A stretch of DNA of 64,000 bases from an uncultured Paraglaciecola sp. (GTDB lineage Bacteria > Pseudomonadota > Gammaproteobacteria > Enterobacterales > Alteromonadaceae): contig CANMKA010000008.1 in the NCBI GenBank assembly GCA_947498355.1, positions 1 to 64,000 on the forward strand, given 5' to 3'. A program made the translations under genes and the position numbers. The notes beneath the pieces are model-generated. The model had not been told where the DNA came from. It saw only the letters and a program-made list of their open reading frames with translations, and did no database searches. This document shows positions 28,299 to 37,263 of this stretch, piece by piece (position 1 is the stretch's first letter; each line of letters starts with the position of its first letter).

Positions 28299-29957
28299 CT
28301 ATTCCACTAATAACCAGTCAGCCATGTGCTCTCGACTCTGGTCTAACTGATTCTTCCAAGTGTCGTATTTCACCACTGTGGGTTTAATTAAAATGACTAA
28401 TTCTTTTTTGATCTCTTGAGTGCGTTTGCTTTTGAACAAGTGCCCTAAAATCGGTATTTCGCCAATAATAGGGGTACGAGATTCAGAGTCCGAGGTAATG
28501 GACTGCATTAAGCCGCCAATGACGACTATTTCGCCTGACTTAGCGCGGATCACAGTATCAGACTCTCTAATATTGCTCTGAGCCAGAGGCAACACAAACT
28601 GCTCTTGATTTAAGGTGACAACTTTTTCTTGTTCTTCTGTCTCGATTACAGAAGGATGAACATGCAACATGACCTCACCATGCTTGTTAATTTGCGGTGT
28701 TACATCTAAGGCAATTCCCGAGAAAAACGGAGTTAACTCGATATTTGGAGTAATAGACGTCGCACTCGCAGAAATTGTACTTTGGCTAGACACATCAGTC
28801 ACAAAGTATTCGTCGTCACCGACTTTTATCACAGCTTTCTGATTATTAGTGGCAGTGACTCTAGGGCTTGAAAGTACCTGCACGTTACCTTGAGTGGATA
28901 GTAGAGATAGTACCCCTGAAAAATCCTTATTGATAAATGACAAACTAGTGACATTGCCCAAAGTGGCAGAAATAGAATCGCCTATTGAGCCGCCATTGGT
29001 CGAAAACTGAAAGTCCGTCGAACCACTGTTTGCTAATATCTGCCCCCAGTTTATGCCTTGTTGGAACCCATCATTTAACGATACTTCAATGATCCTCGCT
29101 TCCAAAATCACTTGTCTTTGCACAATTTCTTCAGAGACATCCAAAAACGCTTTAATTGCACGAATTTCATCAGGCATAGCTCTAACAGTAACCAATCCAG
29201 CTTGTGGAGTAACAGCTACGCTTTTTCCCTCCTCTGAACCAATCATAGATTCTAGGGTAGCCAACAAGTCTCGCCAGAAATCCGTTTCGGTGTTAGTAAA
29301 GATATTGGTGCCATTGATGTTATTGGAAGCATTCCCTCCTACTCCGTTACCACCTTGGCTACTGTTGCCGCTAAATCCGTTTTGCGAATTGTTACCGCCA
29401 TTATTGTTGTTACCGTCAACCTGCGATACTCCACCTGAGGTAATACTGGTTTGGGTAATACCCTGGCGGATCATGAGCAAATAGTTCACAGCGAAAGTTT
29501 GAGTGCGCAACCCCGAAGGGAAAACACGGTAAATATTCTGCCTTCGCTGAATTTCATAGCCATATAAATCCGACACCAAAGCAAAGGCATCAGACAAAGA
29601 GACTTGCTTTAAATCGAGAGATATTTCGCCCTCAACCTCAGGATGTATCGCCACACTATAAGGTGTACCTTGCACAATGCTTTGAAAAAACACCCGCGCA
29701 GGGAGTTGCTGAGCATTGATGTCGTATTTTTTCTCGCCAAATAAGGGCGCATTGCCTTGTGGGGTCGAATTAGGCTGCAAGGCTTGATTTACCGAATCTG
29801 GAAGTGTTACAAGTTGCCGTTTATCTGCCTGCTTTTCCGAGCCAGAATCTGCAATAGCTTGATCGAGCGCCTTGTTCGCTACGCCACCATGATGAGGGGT
29901 TTGGCAAGCCATAGTGAGTAGACATGCGCTGATAAAAATACTTACTTTAAAATACAT
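28299..29957 (-). CDS. mshL: MSHA outer-membrane secretin MshL
   Basis: A 552-residue secretin forming the outer-membrane pore for the pilus. A signal sequence ends TMACQ and may be a lipoprotein site, though the residue at -3 is unusual. An STN/secretin-N region lies at about 60-150, and the conserved secretin core ends in VIVIGGLM and TPIIGEIPILGHLF. Between them (about 170-230) is a stretch very rich in Asn and Gly (NNNNGGNN, GNSSQGGNGVGG), a low-complexity insert in the loop before the secretin core. The start overlaps mshK by 11 bp. Confidence 0.94.
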   Translation of the reverse strand: MYFKVSIFISACLLTMACQTPHHGGVANKALDQAIADSGSEKQADKRQLVTLPDSVNQALQPNSTPQGNAPLFGEKKYDINAQQLPARVFFQSIVQGTPYSVAIHPEVEGEISLDLKQVSLSDAFALVSDLYGYEIQRRQNIYRVFPSGLRTQTFAVNYLLMIRQGITQTSITSGGVSQVDGNNNNGGNNSQNGFSGNSSQGGNGVGGNASNNINGTNIFTNTETDFWRDLLATLESMIGSEEGKSVAVTPQAGLVTVRAMPDEIRAIKAFLDVSEEIVQRQVILEARIIEVSLNDGFQQGINWGQILANSGSTDFQFSTNGGSIGDSISATLGNVTSLSFINKDFSGVLSLLSTQGNVQVLSSPRVTATNNQKAVIKVGDDEYFVTDVSSQSTISASATSITPNIELTPFFSGIALDVTPQINKHGEVMLHVHPSVIETEEQEKVVTLNQEQFVLPLAQSNIRESDTVIRAKSGEIVVIGGLMQSITSDSESRTPIIGEIPILGHLFKSKRTQEIKKELVILIKPTVVKYDTWKNQLDQSREHMADWLLVE

Positions 29958-30282
29958 GGTTTGAGTCTTTTTTTATTGTCACATTGCTAATAAAAAGTTT
30001 AGTGACTTGTTGGTCTTTACGCAAAGCCACAAATTCAGGAGTAATCTGTTCAATGTACATTTGGCCTACTTGGGCTCCTACACGGTAATTTATTCCGTTA
30101 ATGACGGCTTGTTGCATAGTATCTGAGATAAAAACTGCATCTAAGATGAGAACTTGTTCACTGGTTTCGTGTGTGCTCTTCGAATTTAGCTCAGGATTAA
30201 TAGGTTTGGTTGGGTCAAGTAAAGGTTCAGCGACAAGGCTTGCACTCACCCCTATTAATACGACACCTAACAGTTTAGTCAT
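29947..30282 (-). CDS. mshK: MSHA biogenesis protein MshK
   Basis: A 111-residue exported protein: a signal peptide (to about SLVA), then the DPTKP motif and a short beta-rich domain (GINYRVGAQVG) found in MshK and related PilP/GspC-HR domains, which connect the inner-membrane complex to the secretin. It sits four bases after mshJ and overlaps the start of mshL. Confidence 0.88.
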   Translation of the reverse strand: MTKLLGVVLIGVSASLVAEPLLDPTKPINPELNSKSTHETSEQVLILDAVFISDTMQQAVINGINYRVGAQVGQMYIEQITPEFVALRKDQQVTKLFISNVTIKKDSNHVF

Positions 30283-30285
30283 GAT

Positions 30286-30960
30286 TTATAATCCTATAAA
30301 TGCCGAGCTAGTGCTTAACGTATAAATTTCAAATGTCACTATACCCGTTGGATAGGTGGCTATTTGATAATCAAAGGTTTTCCAAAAGAACTCCCAGCGT
30401 AAGGCTTCTAACCTAGATAAATATTCGTGAATATCAAAATAACTACCCTGCACAGTAATACTCACGCCATGGCGGTGCAAGTCAGCTTCAGGTTGCTCGC
30501 CCTCTTTAGGCTGAGTTAAAAACACAGGGGTAGGTGCGATGGAGGCAAGGGCAACCAGCTCAACCTTATCTTGCGCCTCCAACACCCCCCTAAGCATAGA
30601 AACCATTTGCTCTGGCGGAACTAGGTTCTTTGTTTGGTTAGACAAATCACGATCTAACTCTACAATTTTCTGGTCGAGCAAAGCAATTTTTTGCTTAACT
30701 GGCGCATTCGGATCTTGGCTAAATTTAGCATTAATGTTGGCGATGTTTTGAGTCAATTGATTTTGTTTTTCTAGGGCCGCAGTATACTCTGCAGCGATTG
30801 ATTTTGACTGCTTGAATGAAGGTTCGATAGCTAATATGTAGAGCAACCAACCCATCAGGCCTAAGCCTGCCAATAAAATTAGTATTTGCTCTCGAACCGT
30901 CAAACATAAAAATTTGATCGCTAGTAGAGTTAAAAACGGCCGCTCGCGGATATCAGTCAC
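30286..30960 (-). CDS. mshJ: MSHA biogenesis protein MshJ (PilO-like)
   Basis: A 224-residue inner-membrane protein with one helix (ILILLAGLGLMGWLLYIL), a coiled coil (about 55-105) and a C-terminal ferredoxin-like periplasmic domain, as in PilO/GspM. It would pair with the PilN-like protein encoded before it in the alignment complex. The start is a GTG overlapping the preceding stop as GTGA. Confidence 0.88.
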   Translation of the reverse strand: MTDIRERPFLTLLAIKFLCLTVREQILILLAGLGLMGWLLYILAIEPSFKQSKSIAAEYTAALEKQNQLTQNIANINAKFSQDPNAPVKQKIALLDQKIVELDRDLSNQTKNLVPPEQMVSMLRGVLEAQDKVELVALASIAPTPVFLTQPKEGEQPEADLHRHGVSITVQGSYFDIHEYLSRLEALRWEFFWKTFDYQIATYPTGIVTFEIYTLSTSSAFIGL

Positions 30961-31565
30961 AATCCCGCTCCCCCTGTCGCCGCTGCATTTGTCATACTAG
31001 ACAACGTAAATGTTAGTTGTTTTTCAGTCTTAGTGATATTGGTTTGGTTGAAGGTTTTCCCCGCGAAAAATTGCGTATTAGTAAGCTGATTCATCCAAAC
31101 CGGCACACTAGACGCACGCTCAGCTACGCCTTTGATCACAATATTTCGCTGGTCGACCATAACGTGTTGCAACCCTATATCCTTGTGATGTTGACTGGCA
31201 AGCTCGTACATTAGTAACGCGAAGCCACTTTTCTCGGTGTGAGACTGCCCTGCTAACTCTTTCAGCACTCGCTCTTTACCTAATACCTGTTGTTGCTTTT
31301 GATTGACTTGATTAACCAAAATCGGATCGGCTTTAAAATTAGCTAAATCTGTTTCTAAGGAAGCGACGACTTCACTTTGCCTAGCATTTTGCTGTTGTAT
31401 ATTTGTTAGCATGCCTTGTTGTTGACTGTTTTGATATTCAACATAAGCATACAGTCCAAGGCCAAGCAGCAGAAAAATCAGCCAAATAATCGACACCACG
31501 GCCAAGGTCAGCAAGCGCAGCCGAGGATGTAAGTTAGGCGAATACAGATTAACCTGAGTCTTCAT
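30957..31565 (-). CDS. MSHA PilN-like protein (MshI2-type)
   Basis: A protein of 202 residues starting at the ATG at 31565, which shares its A with the mshI stop (TAATG). The short cytoplasmic start KTQVNLYSPNLHP resembles the PilN motif that docks onto PilM. A single helix (LLTLAVVSIIWLIFLLLGLGLY), a coiled coil and a PilN-type periplasmic domain follow. In Shewanella-type loci mshI is split into a PilM-like and a PilN-like gene, as here. The frame is open upstream to 31616 but those residues overlap mshI. Confidence 0.85.
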   Translation of the reverse strand: MKTQVNLYSPNLHPRLRLLTLAVVSIIWLIFLLLGLGLYAYVEYQNSQQQGMLTNIQQQNARQSEVVASLETDLANFKADPILVNQVNQKQQQVLGKERVLKELAGQSHTEKSGFALLMYELASQHHKDIGLQHVMVDQRNIVIKGVAERASSVPVWMNQLTNTQFFAGKTFNQTNITKTEKQLTFTLSSMTNAAATGGAGL

Positions 31566-32488
31566 TAAACTGCCCCGCTTGGCGTATGTAAAGCCGCCCC
31601 TAAACTTACTAGGCAAGCTGGCGTAGGCGTAAAACCATTATGTTCAACCTCTGGCACGAGTTGTTCGACCGCGATAAAAACGTTGTCATTAATTAATTTT
31701 GCCAAGGCCTGCGGATGAGGCGTGTCTACGGCTAACAACACTTTTTTAACCGGTGCTTGACGTAATTGGCTCTCAAAGTAATCCATAGAGCGCTGTACTT
31801 CTAAGCTCAAATTATCAGCAATCCCCATAGCTAATTCAGCTTCAGACAAGCCATGCAAGCTTTCATAGCCCTTTAGGCGACGAGAAAAGTACAAGTGCTG
31901 TTGCTTAACAATGCCTAAGTTAAGTAATCCATTTTTTTCTTGTTTAAGAAATAGAATAGCGTCATCAGAAGAAGCCCAAAGACCGCACAAAGCTAGCTCT
32001 TCAATACCAATGCTGATCAAGTTAAGTTCAGCTTTTAATATGCCGTCACGGATCTCGATTATGTCTTTTTCAGGGCAGGCAACCACGTTTAGCTTTTTAA
32101 CCGCGGCATTTGATGCTGGAGGATCAAAATAATCAATAACAATAGGTTCAGTGGTGCCTAACTGCTCTTTAACTGACCACTGCAGGGCATCGAGGATCTC
32201 ATTATCTTCGACTAAAGGGTTCTCGACTTGTAAGATTTGATATTTAGCCGCTGACAAAACAAAGTGACAAGGCGTGTTAGTGAGTTTGTTTTGCTCAACA
32301 AACTCACGCAGATTAGTTTGCCAGTTGGCTAACGGCATAGAGTGCTGGCGCGCCCACCGTAATTGACCTTTACGCTGCTTTAAACATGATATATGTAACT
32401 CATGAAGACCTAGTTCAATGCCTATCGCATGAAAAGATGAGGCCTTTCTAAAACGGCTTTTGATATATTCGCGCCAGCCAATATCCAT
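31565..32488 (-). CDS. mshI: MSHA biogenesis protein MshI (PilM-like)
   Basis: A 307-residue cytoplasmic actin-fold protein of the PilM/GspL type. AIGIELGLHELHISCLK near residue 21 is a degenerate phosphate-1 loop, and LLAVDTPHPQALAKLI corresponds to the later nucleotide-fold strands. It forms the cytoplasmic ring that links the assembly ATPase to the PilN/PilO proteins. It is the first gene of the msh operon here; 225 bp upstream carry no mshH/csrD, which precedes mshI in Vibrio and Shewanella. Confidence 0.88.
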   Translation of the reverse strand: MDIGWREYIKSRFRKASSFHAIGIELGLHELHISCLKQRKGQLRWARQHSMPLANWQTNLREFVEQNKLTNTPCHFVLSAAKYQILQVENPLVEDNEILDALQWSVKEQLGTTEPIVIDYFDPPASNAAVKKLNVVACPEKDIIEIRDGILKAELNLISIGIEELALCGLWASSDDAILFLKQEKNGLLNLGIVKQQHLYFSRRLKGYESLHGLSEAELAMGIADNLSLEVQRSMDYFESQLRQAPVKKVLLAVDTPHPQALAKLINDNVFIAVEQLVPEVEHNGFTPTPACLVSLGAALHTPSGAV

Positions 32489-32634
32489 AACACTCAGAAG
32501 GTTGTCTTATTATTGCTCTTGATTACAGCAAAAAAACCTACAAAGCGCCAGCAGAAAATCCTCGCAAAAATAGTAGCTTTTGCAACAATTCCAATGATTT
32601 ATCATTTAAAATTGTAGTGAAGTTTGGGTATGTG

Positions 32635-32661
32635 AGCGCTGTTAAACACAGCGCTTTTTTT
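32635..32661 (+). terminator. orphan plus-strand terminator upstream of mshI
   Basis: AGCGCTGT (32635-32642) and ACAGCGCT (32648-32655) form a perfect 8-bp stem with a 5-base loop and a run of seven T on the plus strand. On the minus strand, which carries the flanking genes, the hairpin is preceded by A7 and followed by no U-tract. No plus-strand gene lies upstream for more than 30 kb, so it either ends a small RNA started in the 32489-32630 gap or stops antisense transcription. Confidence 0.65.
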
Positions 32662-32713
32662 AAATGTTCAGCTAAAATTAAGGCTGCGACCTATTCTAGA
32701 TCCTAAATTAATT

Positions 32714-33580
32714 TTAGTGAGCGTGTTTGTCTAAACTTTTAAGATACTCAAGGCTTTGGGGAATTTGTTGCATCACACGAGACGATTCATCTTCTAAGAA
32801 GAAGTAACGAATACCTTGCTTTTTAGCTTCTTTAACCACATTAGCAATGCCAATATCGCCCGTTCCCAGAACTACGTTCGTTTCGACATCGGCTTTCCCA
32901 TCAGAAGAATTCGGCGTACCGTGTTTACGGTCTTTTAAGTGTAACGACAAAAACCGTCCCGGATACTTTTGCAGGACTTTAGTTGGGTCCATTCCACCCT
33001 GCTTCATCCAAAACACATCCATTTGAAAAGCCGCGTGTTGGGTATTCTCTAAGATATAATCTAAGATGGTGCCATTTCCATGAGGTAAAAATTCATAACC
33101 ATGGGGGTGATATTGCAATGTTATGCCATTGTTTTTAAGAACTTGACCTGCTTTATTCATTATATCTATGGCCTGCTTAGCGTCTTCGATAGTGAAACCT
33201 TTTTGATAGTCGTGGGGGATCCAATAAAAGGTCGCAAAACGACTCCCAAAGAATCGTGCTTTATACACGGCAGCCATAGGATTATCGCGCAGCTCTTCAT
33301 ATGACGTATCGACACTCACAATCTGAATATCATTTTGGATCAACTCATGCTTAAACTGCTCTACCGGTAGGTTGTATAAATTACCCCCTCCTTCAACCAC
33401 TTTAATGCCCCACTTCTTAACTTCGGCTAAAGTGTCAGGCACGCTTTTTTCCATTTGATTGCGCACACTGTAAAGCTGCATGCCTATCTCGTGTGCGTTA
33501 GCTGGCAACCCTATGGCACATAATAAGCCTAACGCTGATAACGTTTTCATTTTTGAACGAATTATAGATATAAAATTCAT
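32714..33580 (-). CDS. secreted sugar-phosphate isomerase/epimerase-like TIM-barrel protein
   Basis: A protein of 288 residues in the xylose isomerase-like TIM barrel superfamily (AP_endonuc_2 fold). A signal peptide (KTLSALGLLCAIGLPANA) directs it to the periplasm. IGMQLYSVR, LQYHPHGYEF, FQMDVFWMKQGG and LHLKDRKHG supply the His/Glu/Asp residues that usually bind a divalent metal. Family members isomerise or epimerise sugars or inositols; the substrate is unknown. The ATG at 33580 is preferred, with GGAG upstream. It is divergent from the PAS-AraC regulator across a 330-bp gap, which suggests regulation by it. Confidence 0.8.
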   Translation of the reverse strand: MNFISIIRSKMKTLSALGLLCAIGLPANAHEIGMQLYSVRNQMEKSVPDTLAEVKKWGIKVVEGGGNLYNLPVEQFKHELIQNDIQIVSVDTSYEELRDNPMAAVYKARFFGSRFATFYWIPHDYQKGFTIEDAKQAIDIMNKAGQVLKNNGITLQYHPHGYEFLPHGNGTILDYILENTQHAAFQMDVFWMKQGGMDPTKVLQKYPGRFLSLHLKDRKHGTPNSSDGKADVETNVVLGTGDIGIANVVKEAKKQGIRYFFLEDESSRVMQQIPQSLEYLKSLDKHAH

Positions 33581-33610
33581 AATCTTACCCACTCTCCTGA
33601 GTCTAACCAA

Positions 33611-33910
33611 TATTGGGGGTCCTGAGCATAGAGACTCTGGAACCGAGTTTACAGAATATTAACAATAAAAGTGTACCTGTAAAGCCACTCAATGTTTACA
33701 AAAATATCGGCTTACACTGCGAATTTTTCGGCTAATATCAGCAAGCGGCTTTTACGAGTAATCTTTTATGAGTAAAGGTAAGGCATCTTTAAAAATGACA
33801 ATTCTTTCGAAATAATCCTATGCACTAGAGGGTGCTGGTTTTTATGTCACCCCATCAGAGGTTATTGGTATACTCATTTATCAATATAATTAATTAAGCG
33901 TTGAGAACTT
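33611..33910. other. divergent intergenic region, epimerase / PAS-AraC regulator
   Basis: About 300 bp, AT-rich, between two divergent starts. It must contain both promoters and probably the regulator's site, but I see no clear palindrome, promoter pair or RNA structure that I can defend. Confidence 0.35.
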
Positions 33911-34675
33911 GTGAGTACCACCGACTTACCTCCAGAGGACATGCCAATCAACACGGAATCAGACTTTTTACAAAGTATCGTAGGCTTTGAGCAAATACTT
34001 GGGATGTTTGACTTACTGACAGACGTGATTTTTTGGATTAAAGACACTGACAGCAAAATTATTTACGCTAATAAAAAGTTTGTTGAACACTTGGGCTTTC
34101 AAACCTTACGCCAAGTGATAGGTAAATCAGATATGGATTTTTTCCCTCCGCATATTGCCAAGCAATTTATGACAGACGATCAAAGTGTAATGGACGGACA
34201 AGTCATTACCGACAGGCTTGAGTTGAACATGTTGCAATCTGGTGAATTTGCTTGGTTTTCCACTTCTAAACGACCACTTTTCAATAAGCAACAGCGTATC
34301 GTGGGCTCATTTGGTTTTACGCAATTACTATCTAAAGCCTCTAAAGTGCTGTCCAGTATTGACGCCATAAAAGAACCTATCGAGTTTGTGAGAGAAAACT
34401 ATCATAAAGATATCTGCGTAAAAGACTTGGCCGAAATGGCATTTATCTCCGTAAGCGCATTAGAAAGACGCTTTAAAAAGTATCTGCTCAAAACACCCAA
34501 ACAATTTATTAACGAAGTGCGGTTAGAGAATGCCAGACGGCTATTAATTGAAAGTCCCTTGCCCATCTCTGAAATTGCTTTTAGATGTGGGTTTGCAGAG
34601 CACAGCTACTTTAGTCGCCAATTTAAAATACAATTTGGACTCCTGCCCTCCACGTTAAGAGAAAGCATGACGTGA
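33911..34675 (+). CDS. PAS-domain AraC-family transcriptional regulator
   Basis: A 254-residue regulator starting at GTG. Residues about 30-140 form a PAS sensor (VIFWIKDTDSKIIYANKKFVEHLG, then IGKSDMDFFP), and about 155-252 an AraC/XylS DNA-binding domain with two helix-turn-helix units (ICVKDLAEMAFISVSALERRFKKYL and PISEIAFRCGFAEHSYFSRQFK). PAS in place of the usual cupin suggests that it senses a small ligand, redox state or bound cofactor. It is divergent from the epimerase gene and 46 bp before the aldehyde dehydrogenase, the two most likely targets. Confidence 0.88.
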   Translation: MSTTDLPPEDMPINTESDFLQSIVGFEQILGMFDLLTDVIFWIKDTDSKIIYANKKFVEHLGFQTLRQVIGKSDMDFFPPHIAKQFMTDDQSVMDGQVITDRLELNMLQSGEFAWFSTSKRPLFNKQQRIVGSFGFTQLLSKASKVLSSIDAIKEPIEFVRENYHKDICVKDLAEMAFISVSALERRFKKYLLKTPKQFINEVRLENARRLLIESPLPISEIAFRCGFAEHSYFSRQFKIQFGLLPSTLRESMT

Positions 34676-34721
34676 ATGTAATATCCGGCAAAATCCAATC
34701 AGCATTAAAGTGAGTAATCTT

Positions 34722-36107
34722 ATGCAAACCACCAGCACTCAGACAATCGAAGAGCAGGTCAAACACGTTCAACATTATGCTCGTACAGCTGTAACTGCTG
34801 AGCTTGACTGGCGTATTGCTCAGTTACAACAAGTCAAACGCATGTTGATTGAGAATGAGAACGCATTTATACAAGGGCTACATCAAGATTTGGCTAAACC
34901 CAAACAAGAAGCTTGGACCACAGAAATTGGCTATGTCTTAAGCGAAATAAAACACACAGTAAAACACTTAAAAAAGTGGATGAAACCTCGCCCTGTCAGC
35001 ACCCCTTTAGTTGCGCAACCAGCGAAAAGCTATATACGCCCAGAGCCTTTGGGCACAGTATTGATTATTGGCGCTTGGAACTACCCCATTCAATTGACCT
35101 TAGGCCCCCTAGTAGCGGCCATTGCAGCAGGCAACTGTGTGGTAATAAAACCTTCGGAACTTGCCGCCCATAGTTCTGAATTACTCGCCAAGCTAATCCC
35201 CCAATATTTAGACAATCAGGGGATTTGCGTAATTGAAGGAGCCGTTGATGAAACCACTGAGCTACTACAACAGCCCTTTGATCATATTTTATATACGGGA
35301 GGCGAAGCCGTCGCCAAAATAGTCATGAGCGCAGCTGCTAAACACTTAACGCCAGTCACTCTTGAACTAGGTGGCAAGTCGCCATGTATAGTCGATAGTA
35401 CTGCAGACATAGAAGTCGCCGCAGCCCGTATTGCTTGGAGCAAGTGGACCAATGCTGGGCAAACCTGCGTGGCCCCAGATTACCTGATTGTAGAAAGGTC
35501 TCAAGTCGATAAACTCGTCGATACATTAAAAGCCAAAATCAGCGCATTTTATGGCAAAAGCATAGAAACCAGCCCAGACTATGGCAGGATCATTAACCAA
35601 GCACATTACCAAAGACTGACCCATTATTTAACCGAACAACCCGTGCTAGTTGGGGGTCAAGTTAATCCTGAGTCTAGATACATAGCGCCGACTATTGTTG
35701 TCGACCCCAATCCTGATAGCGCTCTAATGCAAGAAGAAATCTTTGGGCCAATTTTACCTATTATCTGTATCGATCAGATTGCTCAAGCTATTCCAATAAT
35801 TAAGCAAAAACCTAAGCCTCTTGCCCTTTATTTATTTACTCAAGACACAGAATTAGAGCACAAAGTAGTCTCCCAAACCCAATCGGGAAATGTGTGCATT
35901 AATGACGGTATGATGTTTTTGGCTAATCCTAGTTTGCCCTTTGGAGGTGTGGGTAACAGTGGTATGGGCCAATATCACGGTAAAACTGGCTTCGACACAT
36001 TCAGTCACCTAAAAAGCATAATGAAGCGAGCAAACTGGATTGATCCTGTTTTACGTTATCCACCGTTTAGTAAACTTAAATTAGGCCTAATCAAACGCTT
36101 ACTGTAA
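34722..36107 (+). CDS. aldehyde dehydrogenase, class 3 / coniferyl aldehyde dehydrogenase-like
   Basis: A protein of 461 residues in the ALDH superfamily, closest in layout to ALDH3/CalB enzymes that oxidise medium-chain or aromatic aldehydes with NAD(P). WNYPIQLTLGPLVAAIAAGNC is the cofactor-binding region, TLELGGKSP holds the general-base Glu, and NAGQTCVAPDY the catalytic Cys. EEIFGPILPI and PFGGVGNSGMG complete the family signatures. The ATG at 34722 is preferred over the upstream GTG at 34710 because AGTGA lies at proper distance. It follows the regulator and is likely under its control. Confidence 0.9.
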   Translation: MQTTSTQTIEEQVKHVQHYARTAVTAELDWRIAQLQQVKRMLIENENAFIQGLHQDLAKPKQEAWTTEIGYVLSEIKHTVKHLKKWMKPRPVSTPLVAQPAKSYIRPEPLGTVLIIGAWNYPIQLTLGPLVAAIAAGNCVVIKPSELAAHSSELLAKLIPQYLDNQGICVIEGAVDETTELLQQPFDHILYTGGEAVAKIVMSAAAKHLTPVTLELGGKSPCIVDSTADIEVAAARIAWSKWTNAGQTCVAPDYLIVERSQVDKLVDTLKAKISAFYGKSIETSPDYGRIINQAHYQRLTHYLTEQPVLVGGQVNPESRYIAPTIVVDPNPDSALMQEEIFGPILPIICIDQIAQAIPIIKQKPKPLALYLFTQDTELEHKVVSQTQSGNVCINDGMMFLANPSLPFGGVGNSGMGQYHGKTGFDTFSHLKSIMKRANWIDPVLRYPPFSKLKLGLIKRLL

Positions 36108-36205
36108 CCCAAATAAAGCAAAACCCGTTTTTTACATGCCTAAGAACAAAAACAATGTTAGCTTATGTCGATTAAGCATTGATCGATTTTTAAAAGAGTA
36201 AACAC

Positions 36206-36547
36206 GTGCAACAAGACGTCACTATACAAGACCTAACACTGGGCCAAGGCAAAGCTGCAGAGCGTGGAGCCCTTATTACTGCTCACTACCGAGGCTACTT
36301 AGCCGATGGCAGTGAATTCGATTCATCTTATAAGAAGAACGCGCCATTTCAGGTAGTACTTAGCAACAAACGCGTGATTCAAGGCTGGATTATTGGTTTG
36401 CAGGGTATGCAAGTAGGGGGGAAACGAAAAATTCATGTTCCCGCTCATTTAGCCTACGGTGAACGAGCAATTGGCGATATGATCCCAGCCAATTCTGACC
36501 TTACCTTTGAAATTGAACTTTTAGAAGTGTTGACCAGAGACGACTAA
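36206..36547 (+). CDS. FKBP-type peptidyl-prolyl cis-trans isomerase
   Basis: A 113-residue single-domain FKBP without a signal peptide, so cytoplasmic. Conserved parts are ITAHYRGYLADGSEFDSSY, VIQGWIIGLQGMQVGGKRK and LAYGERAIGDMIPANSDLTFEIELL. It accelerates proline isomerisation during folding. The start is GTG. It is probably transcribed with grxB, 51 bp downstream. Confidence 0.92.
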   Translation: MQQDVTIQDLTLGQGKAAERGALITAHYRGYLADGSEFDSSYKKNAPFQVVLSNKRVIQGWIIGLQGMQVGGKRKIHVPAHLAYGERAIGDMIPANSDLTFEIELLEVLTRDD

Positions 36548-36598
36548 GCCTCTCACTCATCAACTCGCCTCAACCCATTTTTATCGACAGGAACCTCA

Positions 36599-37240
36599 AT
36601 GAAACTTTACCAATACCACCACTGCCCATACTGCGTTCGTGCCGACATGGTGGCGAATTACAAAAATGTGCCTCACGAAAAAGTGTATTTACTTAACGAC
36701 GATGAGCAAAGCTGCTTTGATGTAGTCGATGCGAAGGTAGTACCCATTTTACAATTCGATGATGGAACTGCGATGAAAGAAAGCCTAGACATAGTACATA
36801 AACTCGACGAGTTAGGCGATAGCCAAAAACTCCTCTCCCCATCAGTTACCAGTGCCGAATTCGATGAACTGTTTGCAGACATAAAAGGTGACATGCGGAT
36901 TGTGACTTATCCAAGAACGATCAGTATTGGCTTACCTGAATTTGCTACGCAATCAGCCAGAGATTACTTTCAGCACAAAAAAGAAAAAATGATTGGTATG
37001 TCTTTTGAACAAGCATCGGCGCAGTCAGAGCAACACTTAGAGCCTATCAATCAAGTATTAGCCAAGTTAAGCACTCCTGAGCTAAACGACACCTTGAGCA
37101 TTGATGACATTATCTTGTTTCCCACTCTCAGAAACCTAAGCATGGTCAAAGGTCTAAAATTCAAACAAGATACGTTGGCTTATATGCAACATGTCGCCAA
37201 TATCACAGCTAGCGAACTGTACTTTAATAGAGCAATCTAA
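36599..37240 (+). CDS. grxB: glutaredoxin 2
   Basis: A 213-residue glutaredoxin of the GST-like Grx2 type: an N-terminal thioredoxin fold with the CPYC active site at about residue 9, the cis-Pro in KVVPILQ, and an all-helical C-terminal domain. It reduces disulfides with glutathione and is reoxidation-coupled to ribonucleotide or arsenate reductases in E. coli. It lies between fkpB-like and GH5 genes on the same strand. Confidence 0.93.
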   Translation: MKLYQYHHCPYCVRADMVANYKNVPHEKVYLLNDDEQSCFDVVDAKVVPILQFDDGTAMKESLDIVHKLDELGDSQKLLSPSVTSAEFDELFADIKGDMRIVTYPRTISIGLPEFATQSARDYFQHKKEKMIGMSFEQASAQSEQHLEPINQVLAKLSTPELNDTLSIDDIILFPTLRNLSMVKGLKFKQDTLAYMQHVANITASELYFNRAI

Positions 37241-37263
37241 TTCGAATAAAAAGAGGAAAAATT

